This document shows positions 6,318-12,884 of a stretch of DNA of 16,234 nt, in pieces. Source of the stretch: an uncultured Atopobiaceae bacterium (GTDB lineage: Bacteria > Actinomycetota > Coriobacteriia > Coriobacteriales > Atopobiaceae); contig CAAGLU010000319.1 in the NCBI GenBank assembly GCA_900770865.1, forward strand, positions 1-16,234, given 5' to 3'. The position numbers and the translations under genes are program-made. Position 1 is the first letter of the stretch. Each line of letters opens with the position of its first letter. Under the pieces are notes generated by a model. The model ran no database searches and had not been told where the DNA came from. It saw nothing but the letters and a program-made list of their open reading frames with translations.

Positions 6318-6940
6318 TTGGTGAGGAGCGCGTGCACGTCGGCATAGACCTCGTCGACCGGCCTGTCTCCATCGACCTCCTTGAGAATCGAGTGACCGCG
6401 GTAGTACTCGATGAGCGGTGCGGTCTGCGTCTGATAGACGTCCAGGCGCTTCTGGATGGTCTCGGGCTTATCATCATCGCGCTGGTACATCTCGCCGCCG
6501 CAGCGCGGGCACACGTCAACGCCAGCCGGGGCGGTATAGCCGCAGGAGCGGCAGGTACGACGCGAGCTCAGACGCTTGACGATAACCTCAGGCTTAACGT
6601 CGACGAGAAGGGCAGCGTCGAGGCTGCGCTCCATCGCGGCAAGCTCGGAGTCGAGCGTTACTGCCTGAGCGGTGTTGCGGGGGAAGCCGTCGAGAATGAA
6701 GCCGGCTTGCGCGTCATCCGCCTCGAGGCGCTCCTTCACGAGGCTAATGACAAGCTCATCAGGGACGAGCTTGCCGGCATCCATGTAAGCCTTGGCCTGG
6801 AGACCGAGCTCAGACTGAGCCTTGACTGCAGCGCGGAGAAGGTCGCCGGTGGAGATGTGGGCAAGCCCAAACTCCTCAACCAGCTTCTGCGCCTGCGTGC
6901 CCTTGCCTGCACCCGGGGCACCGAGCAAAACGATGTTCAT
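6314..6940 (-). CDS. adk: Adenylate kinase with zinc-type lid
   Basis: Catalyses ATP + AMP to 2 ADP in the cytosol. With the chosen start it is 208 residues: P-loop GAPGAGKGT at 7-15, AMP-binding TGDLLR near 31-36, DGFPR at 84-88, and a long lid with four cysteines (130, 133, 144, 147) in two CxxC pairs that would bind zinc. An ATG two codons upstream is possible, but it abuts GGGGG; the second ATG has the ideal six-base spacing and gives the conserved MNIVLLGAPG start. The secY gene ends 61 bases upstream and the gap is filled by an intrinsic terminator whose T-run reaches the ribosome binding site. It overlaps map by four bases. Confidence 0.97.
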   Translation of the reverse strand: MNIVLLGAPGAGKGTQAQKLVEEFGLAHISTGDLLRAAVKAQSELGLQAKAYMDAGKLVPDELVISLVKERLEADDAQAGFILDGFPRNTAQAVTLDSELAAMERSLDAALLVDVKPEVIVKRLSSRRTCRSCGYTAPAGVDVCPRCGGEMYQRDDDKPETIQKRLDVYQTQTAPLIEYYRGHSILKEVDGDRPVDEVYADVHALLTK

Positions 6941-6954
6941 GTGCATCCCCCTTC

Positions 6955-6986
6955 AAAAAAGGGTGCCGGCCCAACGACCGGCACCC
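6955..6986 (-). terminator. Textbook intrinsic terminator between secY and adk
   Basis: GGGTGCCGG pairs perfectly with CCGGCACCC (nine pairs, eight-base loop) and is followed on the minus strand by six T residues. It lies 15 bases after the secY stop. The T-run ends one base before the AAGGGGG ribosome binding site of adk, leaving no room for a promoter between them. Confidence 0.88.
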
Positions 6987-7001
6987 AGCGTTACAGATTG
7001 C

Positions 7002-8279
7002 CTACTTGAAGAAGCCTTCGTAGTTGTGCATCTTGAGTTGGCTCTCGAGTGACGCGATGGTGTCCATGGCCACACCGACCATGATGAGCACCGAGGTCCC
7101 GCCAAACGACTGGATGAGGGAGTCGTTTGTGAACCAGAAGATGATAGTGGGCACCACGGCAAGAACTGCCATGAAGAGTGCGCCAGGAAGCGTGACATGG
7201 TCGATGGTGCTCTTGATGTAGGCCGCCGTTGCCGCACCCGGCCTCACGCCCGGGATGAAGCCGCCCTGCTTGCGGAGCTGGTCGGCCGTCTCCTCGGGGT
7301 TGAAGACCATCGACGTGTAGAAGTACGCGAAGAACACGATGAGCACCACGGAGAGGACCCAGTTGAGCCAACCAGAGGAAAGAGCGTTGGCAACCGCCTG
7401 TATCCATCCCACGCCTGGGAAGAACACGGCGATCTGGGCCGGGAAGTAAAGCACGGCGGAGGCGAAGATGATGGGCACGACGCCAGCCGTGTTGACCTTG
7501 ATGGGCAGGTAGGTGTTCTGACCGCCCATGACCCTGCGGCCCACCACGCGCTTGGCGTACTGCACGGGAATGCGGCGCTGGCCGCGCTCCACGTACACGA
7601 TGAGCGGCACGATCGCAACGATCACGATGAGCGTGATGACCGTGAGCAGTGCGTTGCCGTTGGTGGTCACCGAAGAGATGAGCGCCGACGGCAGGCCGGA
7701 CATGATGTTTGCAAAGATGATGAGCGACATGCCGTTGCCAACGCCGCGCTGGGTGATGACCTCGCCCAGCCACATGATGATCACTGCGCCCACGAGCATC
7801 GTGAAGACCACAATGACGTTCTCGAGTGCCTCGGGTATGCCCATCTGGGAGAACGTCACGCCATAGCTCTTGAAGTAGAAGAGGTAGGCAATGGCGTTGA
7901 GAAGAGCGAGGCCAATGGTGAGGTAACGGGTGTACTGCGTGATCTTGCGCTGACCCGACTCCCCCTCCTTGGCAAGCTCACCCAGCGAGGGAACCACTGC
8001 CTGGAACATCTGGAGGATGATCTGGGCAGTGATGTAGGGCATGATGCCCAGGCTGAAGACGGACATGCGCGAGAGAGCGCCGCCCGAGAACAGGTTGAGC
8101 ACCGCCATGGCACCGCTCGAGGAGACACCGGAGGCGTACGCGCTCAGCATCTCCTGGAACGGGGCACCAGGCACGGGAAGGTACGCACCGAAGCGGTAGA
8201 GGACGAGGATCCCCACAGTAAGGAGGATCTTCTTCCTCAGTTCCGGCACTCGGAAAGCGTTGGCGATTCCGTTTAGCAC
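7002..8279 (-). CDS. secY: Protein translocase subunit SecY (GTG start)
   Basis: Channel subunit of the Sec translocon in the cytoplasmic membrane. The 425 residues have about ten hydrophobic segments; recognisable blocks are RKKILLTVGILVLYRFGAYL near the start, FSGGALSRMSVFSLGIMPYI, ITQRGVGNGMSLIIFANI, and VERGQRRIPVQYAKR in the cytosolic loop before the late helices. The GTG start overlaps the rplO stop by seven bases (GTGCTAA) with GAGG just upstream, so translation is coupled to L15. It closes the spc operon. Confidence 0.97.
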   Translation of the reverse strand: MLNGIANAFRVPELRKKILLTVGILVLYRFGAYLPVPGAPFQEMLSAYASGVSSSGAMAVLNLFSGGALSRMSVFSLGIMPYITAQIILQMFQAVVPSLGELAKEGESGQRKITQYTRYLTIGLALLNAIAYLFYFKSYGVTFSQMGIPEALENVIVVFTMLVGAVIIMWLGEVITQRGVGNGMSLIIFANIMSGLPSALISSVTTNGNALLTVITLIVIVAIVPLIVYVERGQRRIPVQYAKRVVGRRVMGGQNTYLPIKVNTAGVVPIIFASAVLYFPAQIAVFFPGVGWIQAVANALSSGWLNWVLSVVLIVFFAYFYTSMVFNPEETADQLRKQGGFIPGVRPGAATAAYIKSTIDHVTLPGALFMAVLAVVPTIIFWFTNDSLIQSFGGTSVLIMVGVAMDTIASLESQLKMHNYEGFFK

Positions 8280-8722
8280 GCCGCCTCGACCTTTCCTCCG
8301 GCCGCCTCGATCTTGGTCTTGGCCGAGGCGGAAACCTTGTCCACCTTGACAGTGAGCTTCTTGGTGAGCTCGCCGTCACCGAGGACCTTCACAGGAACAT
8401 ACGTGTGCTTGATGACGCCCTTGGCGACCAGGGACTCGGCGTCGACAGTGTCGCCATCCTCGAAGACCTCCTGGAGACGGTCAACGTTGACGGGCGCGTA
8501 CTCGACGCGATTGGGGTTCCTAAAGCCAGGGAGCTTAGGAAGACGCATAGCGAGCGGCTGCTGGCCGCCCTCGAAGCCGGCGCCCTTGCCGCCGCCAGAG
8601 CGGGAGAGCTGGCCCTTGGTGCCGCGGCCGGCGGTGGTGCCGTGGCCGGAAGAGTTGCCGCGACCAATGCGCTTGCGGTTCTTCCTGGAGCCCTCTGCGG
8701 GGCGCAGATCATTGAGCTGCAT
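8273..8722 (-). CDS. rplO: 50S ribosomal protein L15
   Basis: Large-subunit assembly protein of 149 residues. The Gly/Arg-rich N-terminal extension that threads into 23S rRNA is clear (RKNRKRIGRGNSSGHGTTAG, then GRGTKGQ near residues 14-38), followed by GFEGGQQPLAMRLPKLPGFRN. The C-terminal globular part ends KTKIEAAGGKVEAAC. It follows rpmD by 11 bases and overlaps secY by seven. Confidence 0.97.
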   Translation of the reverse strand: MQLNDLRPAEGSRKNRKRIGRGNSSGHGTTAGRGTKGQLSRSGGGKGAGFEGGQQPLAMRLPKLPGFRNPNRVEYAPVNVDRLQEVFEDGDTVDAESLVAKGVIKHTYVPVKVLGDGELTKKLTVKVDKVSASAKTKIEAAGGKVEAAC

Positions 8723-8733
8723 TTGGGTGACTC

Positions 8734-8922
8734 CTAGTTCTCTTCAACGGTCACGAGGTGCTTGACCTTGAAGATCATGCCTCGGACGCTGGGGTTGTCG
8801 GGCAGGACGGCGACGTCGCCGATCTTGCGAAGGCCCATGGCACGGCAGGTGGCCGTCTGGTCCTTCTTCACCTGCGTCACGGCGCTGCGGACGAGGGTGA
8901 CGGTGAGCTTCTTCTCTGCCAT
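8734..8922 (-). CDS. rpmD: 50S ribosomal protein L30
   Basis: Small 62-residue large-subunit protein of the short bacterial type. Family signatures are VTLVRSAVTQVKKDQTATCR, then GLRKIGDVAVLPDNPSVRGM and KVKHLVTVEE at the end. It is placed between rpsE (two-base gap) and rplO (11 bases), as in most spc operons, and its ribosome binding site lies inside the end of rpsE. Confidence 0.96.
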   Translation of the reverse strand: MAEKKLTVTLVRSAVTQVKKDQTATCRAMGLRKIGDVAVLPDNPSVRGMIFKVKHLVTVEEN

Positions 8923-8924
8923 CG

Positions 8925-9446
8925 CTAGTTCTCCTTCCCGACGAACATCTCGGAGACGGTGATGCCACGGCGCTCAGCGGTCTCCTGGGGGCTGGAGAGC
9001 TCCTTCAGGCCCTCGGCAGCTGCCTTGATGATGTTCATGGCGTTATCGGTGCCCAGGGACTTGGAGAGAACGTTGGTGATGCCAGCGAGCTCGAAGAGCG
9101 GGCGGACAGGGCCGCCGGCGATGACGCCGGTACCCTCGATAGCCGGCTTGATGAGAACGCGGCCGGCGCCGTAGTGGCCCTCGACCGTGTGGGGCACGCT
9201 GCCCTCGGCGGTAACGGGAACCTTGAACATGTTCTTCTTGGCGTCCTCGACGCCCTTCTGGATTGCCAGGGGCACCTCAGTGGAGCGACCCATGCCCAGG
9301 CCCACGGTACCCTTGCCGTCACCAACGACGACGAGAGCCACGAGGGACATGCGACGGCCGCCCTTGACGGTCTTGGAGACGCGGTGGATGTAGACGACGC
9401 GCTCCTGAAGGTCCGTGTCCTGCTGGCGCTTACGATCACGTGCCAT
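8925..9446 (-). CDS. rpsE: 30S ribosomal protein S5
   Basis: Small-subunit protein near the mRNA entry, important for decoding accuracy. The 173 residues include the N-terminal double-stranded RNA-binding domain (ERVVYIHRVSKTVKGGRRMS near 15-34, VVVGDGKGTVGLGMG) and the C-terminal domain (HYGAGRVLIKPAIEGTGVIA, GGPVRPLFELAGITNVLSKS). Ribosome binding site TAGGAGG precedes the ATG. It is nine bases after rplR. Confidence 0.97.
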   Translation of the reverse strand: MARDRKRQQDTDLQERVVYIHRVSKTVKGGRRMSLVALVVVGDGKGTVGLGMGRSTEVPLAIQKGVEDAKKNMFKVPVTAEGSVPHTVEGHYGAGRVLIKPAIEGTGVIAGGPVRPLFELAGITNVLSKSLGTDNAMNIIKAAAEGLKELSSPQETAERRGITVSEMFVGKEN

Positions 9447-9455
9447 TGAATCCTC

Positions 9456-9824
9456 CTAGAACTTCAGGCCCGCGCTGCGGGCACCGTCTGCCAGAGCCTG
9501 GACACGGCCGTGATAGATACGGCCGCCACGGTCGAACCTCACCGTGGTGATGCCCTTCTCGATGGCGCGCTTGCCAACGAGCTCGCCCACGAACGCGGCG
9601 GCCTCCTTGTTGGAGCCCACCTTTCCGGTAGCGCGGAACTCGGGGTCGAGGGTCGAGGCAGAGCAGAGCGTCTTGCCCTCGGTGTCATCGATGACCTGTG
9701 CATAGATGTTGGCGTTGGTGCGGTGCACGCAGAGGCGGGGACGCTCTGGGGTACCGAAGATCTTGGCGCGGACGCGACGCTTGCGACGCGCGAGGCCAGC
9801 TGCCTTCTTCTGATACTTGTTCAT
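9456..9824 (-). CDS. rplR: 50S ribosomal protein L18
   Basis: Binds 5S rRNA, with L5, in the central protuberance. The 122 residues show the basic N-terminus (KKAAGLARRKRRVRAKIFGT), PRLCVHRTNANIYAQVIDD, and the conserved C-terminal FDRGGRIYHGRVQALADGAR ending GLKF. The ATG follows AAGGAGAAGGA. The 60-base gap to rplF upstream holds a hairpin. Confidence 0.97.
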   Translation of the reverse strand: MNKYQKKAAGLARRKRRVRAKIFGTPERPRLCVHRTNANIYAQVIDDTEGKTLCSASTLDPEFRATGKVGSNKEAAAFVGELVGKRAIEKGITTVRFDRGGRIYHGRVQALADGARSAGLKF

Positions 9825-9842
9825 TCCTTCTCCTTAGTCACG

Positions 9843-9864
9843 CCACCACCTGACGGGGTGATGG
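9843..9864 (-). other. Stem-loop between rplF and rplR
   Basis: CCACCACC and GGTGATGG can pair over eight positions (one wobble in the minus-strand RNA) with a six-base loop, centred in the 60-base rplF-rplR gap. It ends about 18 bases before the rplR start and has no T-run; it may tune rplR translation or transcript stability. Confidence 0.35.
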
Positions 9865-9884
9865 TCTTGTGCCTGGTCCTATTA

Positions 9885-10421
9885 CTACTTGGCGGCCTTG
9901 CCGAGCTTGCGGCGGATGTGCTCGCCCTCGTAGTGGATACCCTTGCCCTTGTACGGCTCGGGCGGACGCTTCTCGCGGATCTCGGCGGCAACCTGGCCAA
10001 CCTGCTCCTTGGAGATGCCCTTCACCGTTATGTGGGTGTTGTCGGGCACCTCGAACGAGATGTTCTCGGGGCAAGCGAAGATGACGGGGTGCGAGTAGCC
10101 GAGGGAGAGGTCGAGGTCCTTGCCCTTGAGCGCGGCACGATAGCCAACGCCCGTGAGCTCGAGCTTCTTCTCGAAGCCCTCGGAGACGCCAACGACCATG
10201 TTGTGGATGAGGGTGCGGACGAGGCCCTGCTGAGCGTTGGACTCCTTGGACTCGTCGACGCGGGAGACCGTGAGGACGTCACCGTCCAGGGCGATGCTCA
10301 CAAGCTCAGAGAAGGTGCGGGTGAGCTCACCCTTGCTGCCCTTGGCCGAGACGGTGGTGCCGTCGATGGTCACCGTGACTCCAGCCGGAATCTGGACAGG
10401 CTTCTTACCAATACGAGACAT
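9885..10421 (-). CDS. rplF: 50S ribosomal protein L6
   Basis: Large-subunit protein near the factor-binding stalk base. The 178 residues consist of two similar alpha/beta domains: N-terminal MSRIGKKPVQIPAGVTVTID, and the C-terminal rRNA-binding stretch PPEPYKGKGIHYEGEHIRRK near 152-171, the family signature. The ATG follows GGAGGAGACA. It is 31 bases after rpsH. Confidence 0.97.
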   Translation of the reverse strand: MSRIGKKPVQIPAGVTVTIDGTTVSAKGSKGELTRTFSELVSIALDGDVLTVSRVDESKESNAQQGLVRTLIHNMVVGVSEGFEKKLELTGVGYRAALKGKDLDLSLGYSHPVIFACPENISFEVPDNTHITVKGISKEQVGQVAAEIREKRPPEPYKGKGIHYEGEHIRRKLGKAAK

Positions 10422-10452
10422 TGTCTCCTCCTATCTTGATTCAGCGGGAGTT

Positions 10453-10851
10453 TTACCAGATGTAGGCGATGACCTCGCCGCCGACGCCGAGCTTGCGGGC
10501 GTCGCGGTCGCACATCATGCCCTTGGAAGTAGAGATAACGGCAGTGCCGAGGCCACCCAGGACGCGGGGAAGCTTGTCCGCCTGGGAGTAGATGCGAAGG
10601 CCCGGCTTGGAGATGCGGCGGATACCGCGGATGACGCGGGCGCGCCTGTTGCCGTACTTAAGCGTGATGTGAAGGGTCTTCTGGGGCTTGGTGTCCTCCA
10701 CCTCGTAGCCCTCGATGTAGCCCTCCTCCTTGATGACGCGAGCGATCTCTACGAGCACCTTGGTCGAGGGCATGGAGACCTCGGCCTTGCCCGCTGAGTT
10801 CGCGTTGCGGATGCGCGTCAGCATGTCTGAAATGGGATCGGTAATCTTCAT
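10453..10851 (-). CDS. rpsH: 30S ribosomal protein S8
   Basis: Primary 16S rRNA-binding protein and, in enteric bacteria, translational repressor of the spc operon. It has 132 residues from the ATG giving MKITDPISDMLTRIRNAN; an earlier in-frame start adds 18 unconserved residues and was rejected. The C-terminal signature is TSKGMMCDRDARKLGVGGEV followed by IAYIW. A GAAGGAGAAGGA ribosome binding site precedes it. The gap of 87 bases from rpsN is unusually long for this operon and contains a hairpin. Confidence 0.97.
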   Translation of the reverse strand: MKITDPISDMLTRIRNANSAGKAEVSMPSTKVLVEIARVIKEEGYIEGYEVEDTKPQKTLHITLKYGNRRARVIRGIRRISKPGLRIYSQADKLPRVLGGLGTAVISTSKGMMCDRDARKLGVGGEVIAYIW

Positions 10852-10918
10852 TGATCCTTCTCCTTCGTCATGATGAAACTGCGTGTCCGGTTCGCCCAAA
10901 CCCATGGCATGGGCGCCT

Positions 10919-10939
10919 GGACGCCAGAGCCCTGCGTCC
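10919..10939 (-). other. Stem-loop at the end of rpsN
   Basis: GGACGC and GCGTCC form a six-base-pair stem with a nine-base loop that begins at the last base of the rpsN stop codon. No T-run follows; it is in the 87-base rpsN-rpsH gap. Role unknown. Confidence 0.3.
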
Positions 10940-11124
10940 TACCAGCTTGCCTTGCGGACGCCAGGAAGCTCGCCCTTGCTCGCCAGCTCGCGGAAGCAGA
11001 CACGGCAGAGACCGAACTTGCGATAGACGGAGTGGGGACGCCCACAACGCTGGCAGCGGTTCTGCTTGCGCGTCGAGAACTTCGGCTCGCGGTTCGCCTT
11101 GACGATCATCGATGTCTTAGCCAC
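10939..11124 (-). CDS. rpsN: 30S ribosomal protein S14, zinc-binding type (GTG start)
   Basis: Protein of the 30S head, short 61-residue type (also called rpsZ). Cys24, Cys27, Cys40 and Cys43 form the zinc site (RCQRCGR ... LCRVCF), and the C-terminus GELPGVRKASW is typical. The start is GTG with AAGGAGG four bases upstream and gives the usual (M)AKTSMIVKANREPKF; an ATG seven codons upstream would overlap the ribosome binding site and adds unconserved residues. It lies 69 bases after rplE. Confidence 0.96.
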   Translation of the reverse strand: MAKTSMIVKANREPKFSTRKQNRCQRCGRPHSVYRKFGLCRVCFRELASKGELPGVRKASW

Positions 11125-11148
11125 AAATCCTCCTTCATAGTGCATCTT

Positions 11149-11177
11149 GACCGCCCGGGGACATCCCGGGCGAGGTC
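11149..11177 (-). other. Strong GC-rich stem-loop between rplE and rpsN
   Basis: GCCCGGG and CCCGGGC pair perfectly around a five-base loop, and an outer GACC/GGTC arm extends the stem beyond a two-base bulge. It starts about 16 bases after the rplE stop and has no T-run, so it is more likely a processing, stability or attenuation element than an intrinsic terminator. Confidence 0.5.
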
Positions 11178-11193
11178 ATTGCGATGGTTTGGC

Positions 11194-11754
11194 CTACTCC
11201 GCCTTGAACGGGAAGTGGAAGGCGTCGAGAAGCGCCTTGCCCTCCTCGTCGGTGGGAGCGGTGGTCACGATGGTGATGTCCATGCCGCGCGTGCGGTCGA
11301 TCTTGTCGAAGTCAATCTCGGGGAAGATCAGCTGCTCGGTGACGCCCATGGAGTAGTTGCCGCGGCCGTCGAAGCTCTTGGGCGAGAGACCACGGAAGTC
11401 GCGGATACGCGGGATGGCGACTGCGATGAGGCGGTCGAGGAACTCCCACATACGGTCGCCACGAAGGGTGACCTTGGCGCCAATGGCCTGGCCGGCGCGC
11501 AGGTGGAAGGTTGCGATGGACTTGCGGGCGTGCGTGACGAGCGGCTGCTGGCCGGTGATGGCACGCAGGTCGGCAACGGCACCGTCGATTGCCTTGGAGT
11601 CGGTTGCGGCCTCGCCAACGCCCATGTTCACGACGATCTTCTCGAAGCGAGGGATCTGCATGACGTTGCCGTAGTTGAACTGCTTCTGCAGCTCGTCGCG
11701 GACCTCGTCGTAGTACTTCTGCTTGAGGCGGGGCACGTACTTCTCTTCTGCCAT
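11194..11754 (-). CDS. rplE: 50S ribosomal protein L5
   Basis: Binds 5S rRNA and contacts P-site tRNA from the central protuberance. The protein is 186 residues from the ATG giving MAEEKYVPRLKQKYYDEVRD; a GTG two codons upstream overlaps the AAGGAG ribosome binding site and was rejected. Family blocks: IPRFEKIVVNMGVGEA, ARKSIATFHLRAGQAIGAKV, TLRGDRMWEFLDRLI, and RDFRGLSPKSFDGRGNYSMG. Normally it follows rplX directly; here two foreign genes and 279 bases of control sequence precede it, so it is the first gene of its own transcription unit. Confidence 0.97.
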   Translation of the reverse strand: MAEEKYVPRLKQKYYDEVRDELQKQFNYGNVMQIPRFEKIVVNMGVGEAATDSKAIDGAVADLRAITGQQPLVTHARKSIATFHLRAGQAIGAKVTLRGDRMWEFLDRLIAVAIPRIRDFRGLSPKSFDGRGNYSMGVTEQLIFPEIDFDKIDRTRGMDITIVTTAPTDEEGKALLDAFHFPFKAE

Positions 11755-11852
11755 GTTCACTCCTTAAATCTTGGTGGTTTACGTGCGGGGTTTCTTTCTC
11801 GCACCCCCTGGGGTGGCAGTCCCAGGAGCCAGTTTCCACACCGCGAGACAGC

Positions 11853-11881
11853 ATAGTCCCTGCCTAGCGACGCAAGGTCAA
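11853..11881 (-). promoter_or_regulatory. Candidate promoter 1 for the rplE-secY unit
   Basis: TTGACC (five of six to the -35 consensus) and GACTAT (three of six to the -10 box, with the key A and final T) are separated by 17 bases, about 98 bases upstream of the rplE start. It lies downstream of a terminator, where a new promoter is needed. Assignment is by eye. Confidence 0.45.
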
Positions 11882-11910
11882 ATCATAGTGTTTCCGGCGA
11901 TTTTCTGCCA
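11882..11910 (-). promoter_or_regulatory. Candidate promoter 2 for the rplE-secY unit
   Basis: A good -10 box TATGAT (five of six) lies 17 bases after a poor -35 box TGGCAG. The -35 overlaps an inverted repeat GCCAGC-N10-GCTGGC at 11907-11928, a possible operator. It is immediately upstream of promoter 1, so the two would be tandem or only one is real. Confidence 0.4.
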
Positions 11911-11965
11911 GCCCTCAAGTTTGCTGGCTTTGGTGCTGAGAAATTCTCCTCAGTATCAACACGAG

Positions 11966-11998
11966 AGGGCCCCTCCCCGCGTGGCGGAAAGGGGCCCT
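11966..11998 (-). terminator. Strong hairpin after the zinc-ribbon membrane protein gene
   Basis: A 15-pair stem with a three-base loop (AGGGCCCC arm and GGGGCCCT arm, two wobbles in the minus-strand RNA), 35 bases past the stop codon. The following minus-strand tract CTCTCGTGTTGATA is only moderately T-rich. It probably ends the two-gene insertion before the rplE control region. Confidence 0.7.
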
Positions 11999-12033
11999 TG
12001 TACTAGTGAGGCCTGTACGTCCGGACCGTCTGG

Positions 12034-12777
12034 CTAGTCGAGCTTCTTGCCACACTCGGGGCAGAAGTGAGAGCCTGGCTGTACGGGCGCACCGCACACG
12101 GGGCAGAACCCACCTGCGGCAGGGGCTGCCTGCTCGGTGCTGGCTGTCTCCGGTGCAGGGGCAGGCGCCGGCTGGTCTGGATTGGCCTGGGGCTGCTCGG
12201 GCTGTGCGGGTGCCACGGGCGGCTCAGGCGCGGGCTGGGCTGGCACCTCGGGCGCAGGCTGGAACGGCGCCTGCGGCGCGGGACCGGCAGGAGGCAGCTC
12301 AGATGTGGGTCGGCTGCCCAGCATGCCCTTTATGTCGCTGGTGTTGCGCGTGATGATGACGCTCAGCATCACGGACTCAAAGGACACGCGCTCGAGCAGC
12401 TCGATAATCAGGCAGAGGATGACGCACATGATAAGCGTGATGAGAAACGCCCCGATACCATCCGCCAAGCTTGCCAGCACCAGCGCCAGGAAGAAGAACG
12501 CGGTGAAGATGGCGCAGAAGATGTAGAGCGCCCTCAGGATCTTGTCTATCACGAGCTTGTCAAAGCGCAGGAACGGTCCCCATGTGCTCTTGTCCTTAAA
12601 GCTCAGGGGCTGCTCGTTGCCATCGCTTGCGTACTTGCGATATACGACCACGGCAAGCACAATGGCGGCAATGAAGCCAATGATGAGCAGAGTTACAAAA
12701 ATCTCGCCTGCCGCACCAATGCCAAAACTTGGGCTGCCGTAGCCGTAGTTATCGTACCCGTACCCATATCCGTACAT
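12034..12777 (-). CDS. Membrane protein with DUF4282-like core and C-terminal zinc ribbon
   Basis: Function unknown. The 247 residues are modular: a Tyr/Gly-rich N-terminus (MYGYGYGYDNYGYG), one membrane segment at about 24-46, a core at about 66-152 with two more membrane segments (82-104, 107-127) whose pattern (FLRFDKLVIDKILRALYIF, then ERVSFESVMLSVIITRN) resembles DUF4282, a Pro/Ala/Gln linker at 156-222, and a zinc ribbon with Cys225, Cys228, Cys239 and Cys242 (CPVCG ... CPECG). The ATG follows AAAGGAG. It lies between a D-2-hydroxyacid dehydrogenase and rplE, inside an otherwise standard ribosomal operon. DUF4282 is a recollection of the family pattern, not a search result. Confidence 0.8.
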   Translation of the reverse strand: MYGYGYGYDNYGYGSPSFGIGAAGEIFVTLLIIGFIAAIVLAVVVYRKYASDGNEQPLSFKDKSTWGPFLRFDKLVIDKILRALYIFCAIFTAFFFLALVLASLADGIGAFLITLIMCVILCLIIELLERVSFESVMLSVIITRNTSDIKGMLGSRPTSELPPAGPAPQAPFQPAPEVPAQPAPEPPVAPAQPEQPQANPDQPAPAPAPETASTEQAAPAAGGFCPVCGAPVQPGSHFCPECGKKLD

Positions 12778-12821
12778 GGCGCTCCTTTCGGTTGGTCGAG
12801 CGTCGTTCGCCCGATGCCTGC

Positions 12822-12856
12822 GCGCCCCGTGGGTAATGGGGCACGGCCCTTTGGGC
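12822..12856 (-). other. Paired small hairpins between dehydrogenase and zinc-ribbon genes
   Basis: Two inverted repeats sit in the 107-base gap: GCGCCCC with GGGGCAC (12822-12844, one wobble, nine-base loop) and GCCC-TTT-GGGC (12846-12856). Neither has a T-run and no promoter is obvious around them, so whether the two genes share a transcript is unresolved. Confidence 0.35.
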
Positions 12857-12884
12857 TTCTCTCATGGTAATACAGGGCATTGGA

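Noticed and set aside
7197..8276. Long plus-strand open reading frame opposite secY
   Set aside because: The translation is His/Glu/Asp-rich without any family motif, the mirror image of hydrophobic secY codons.
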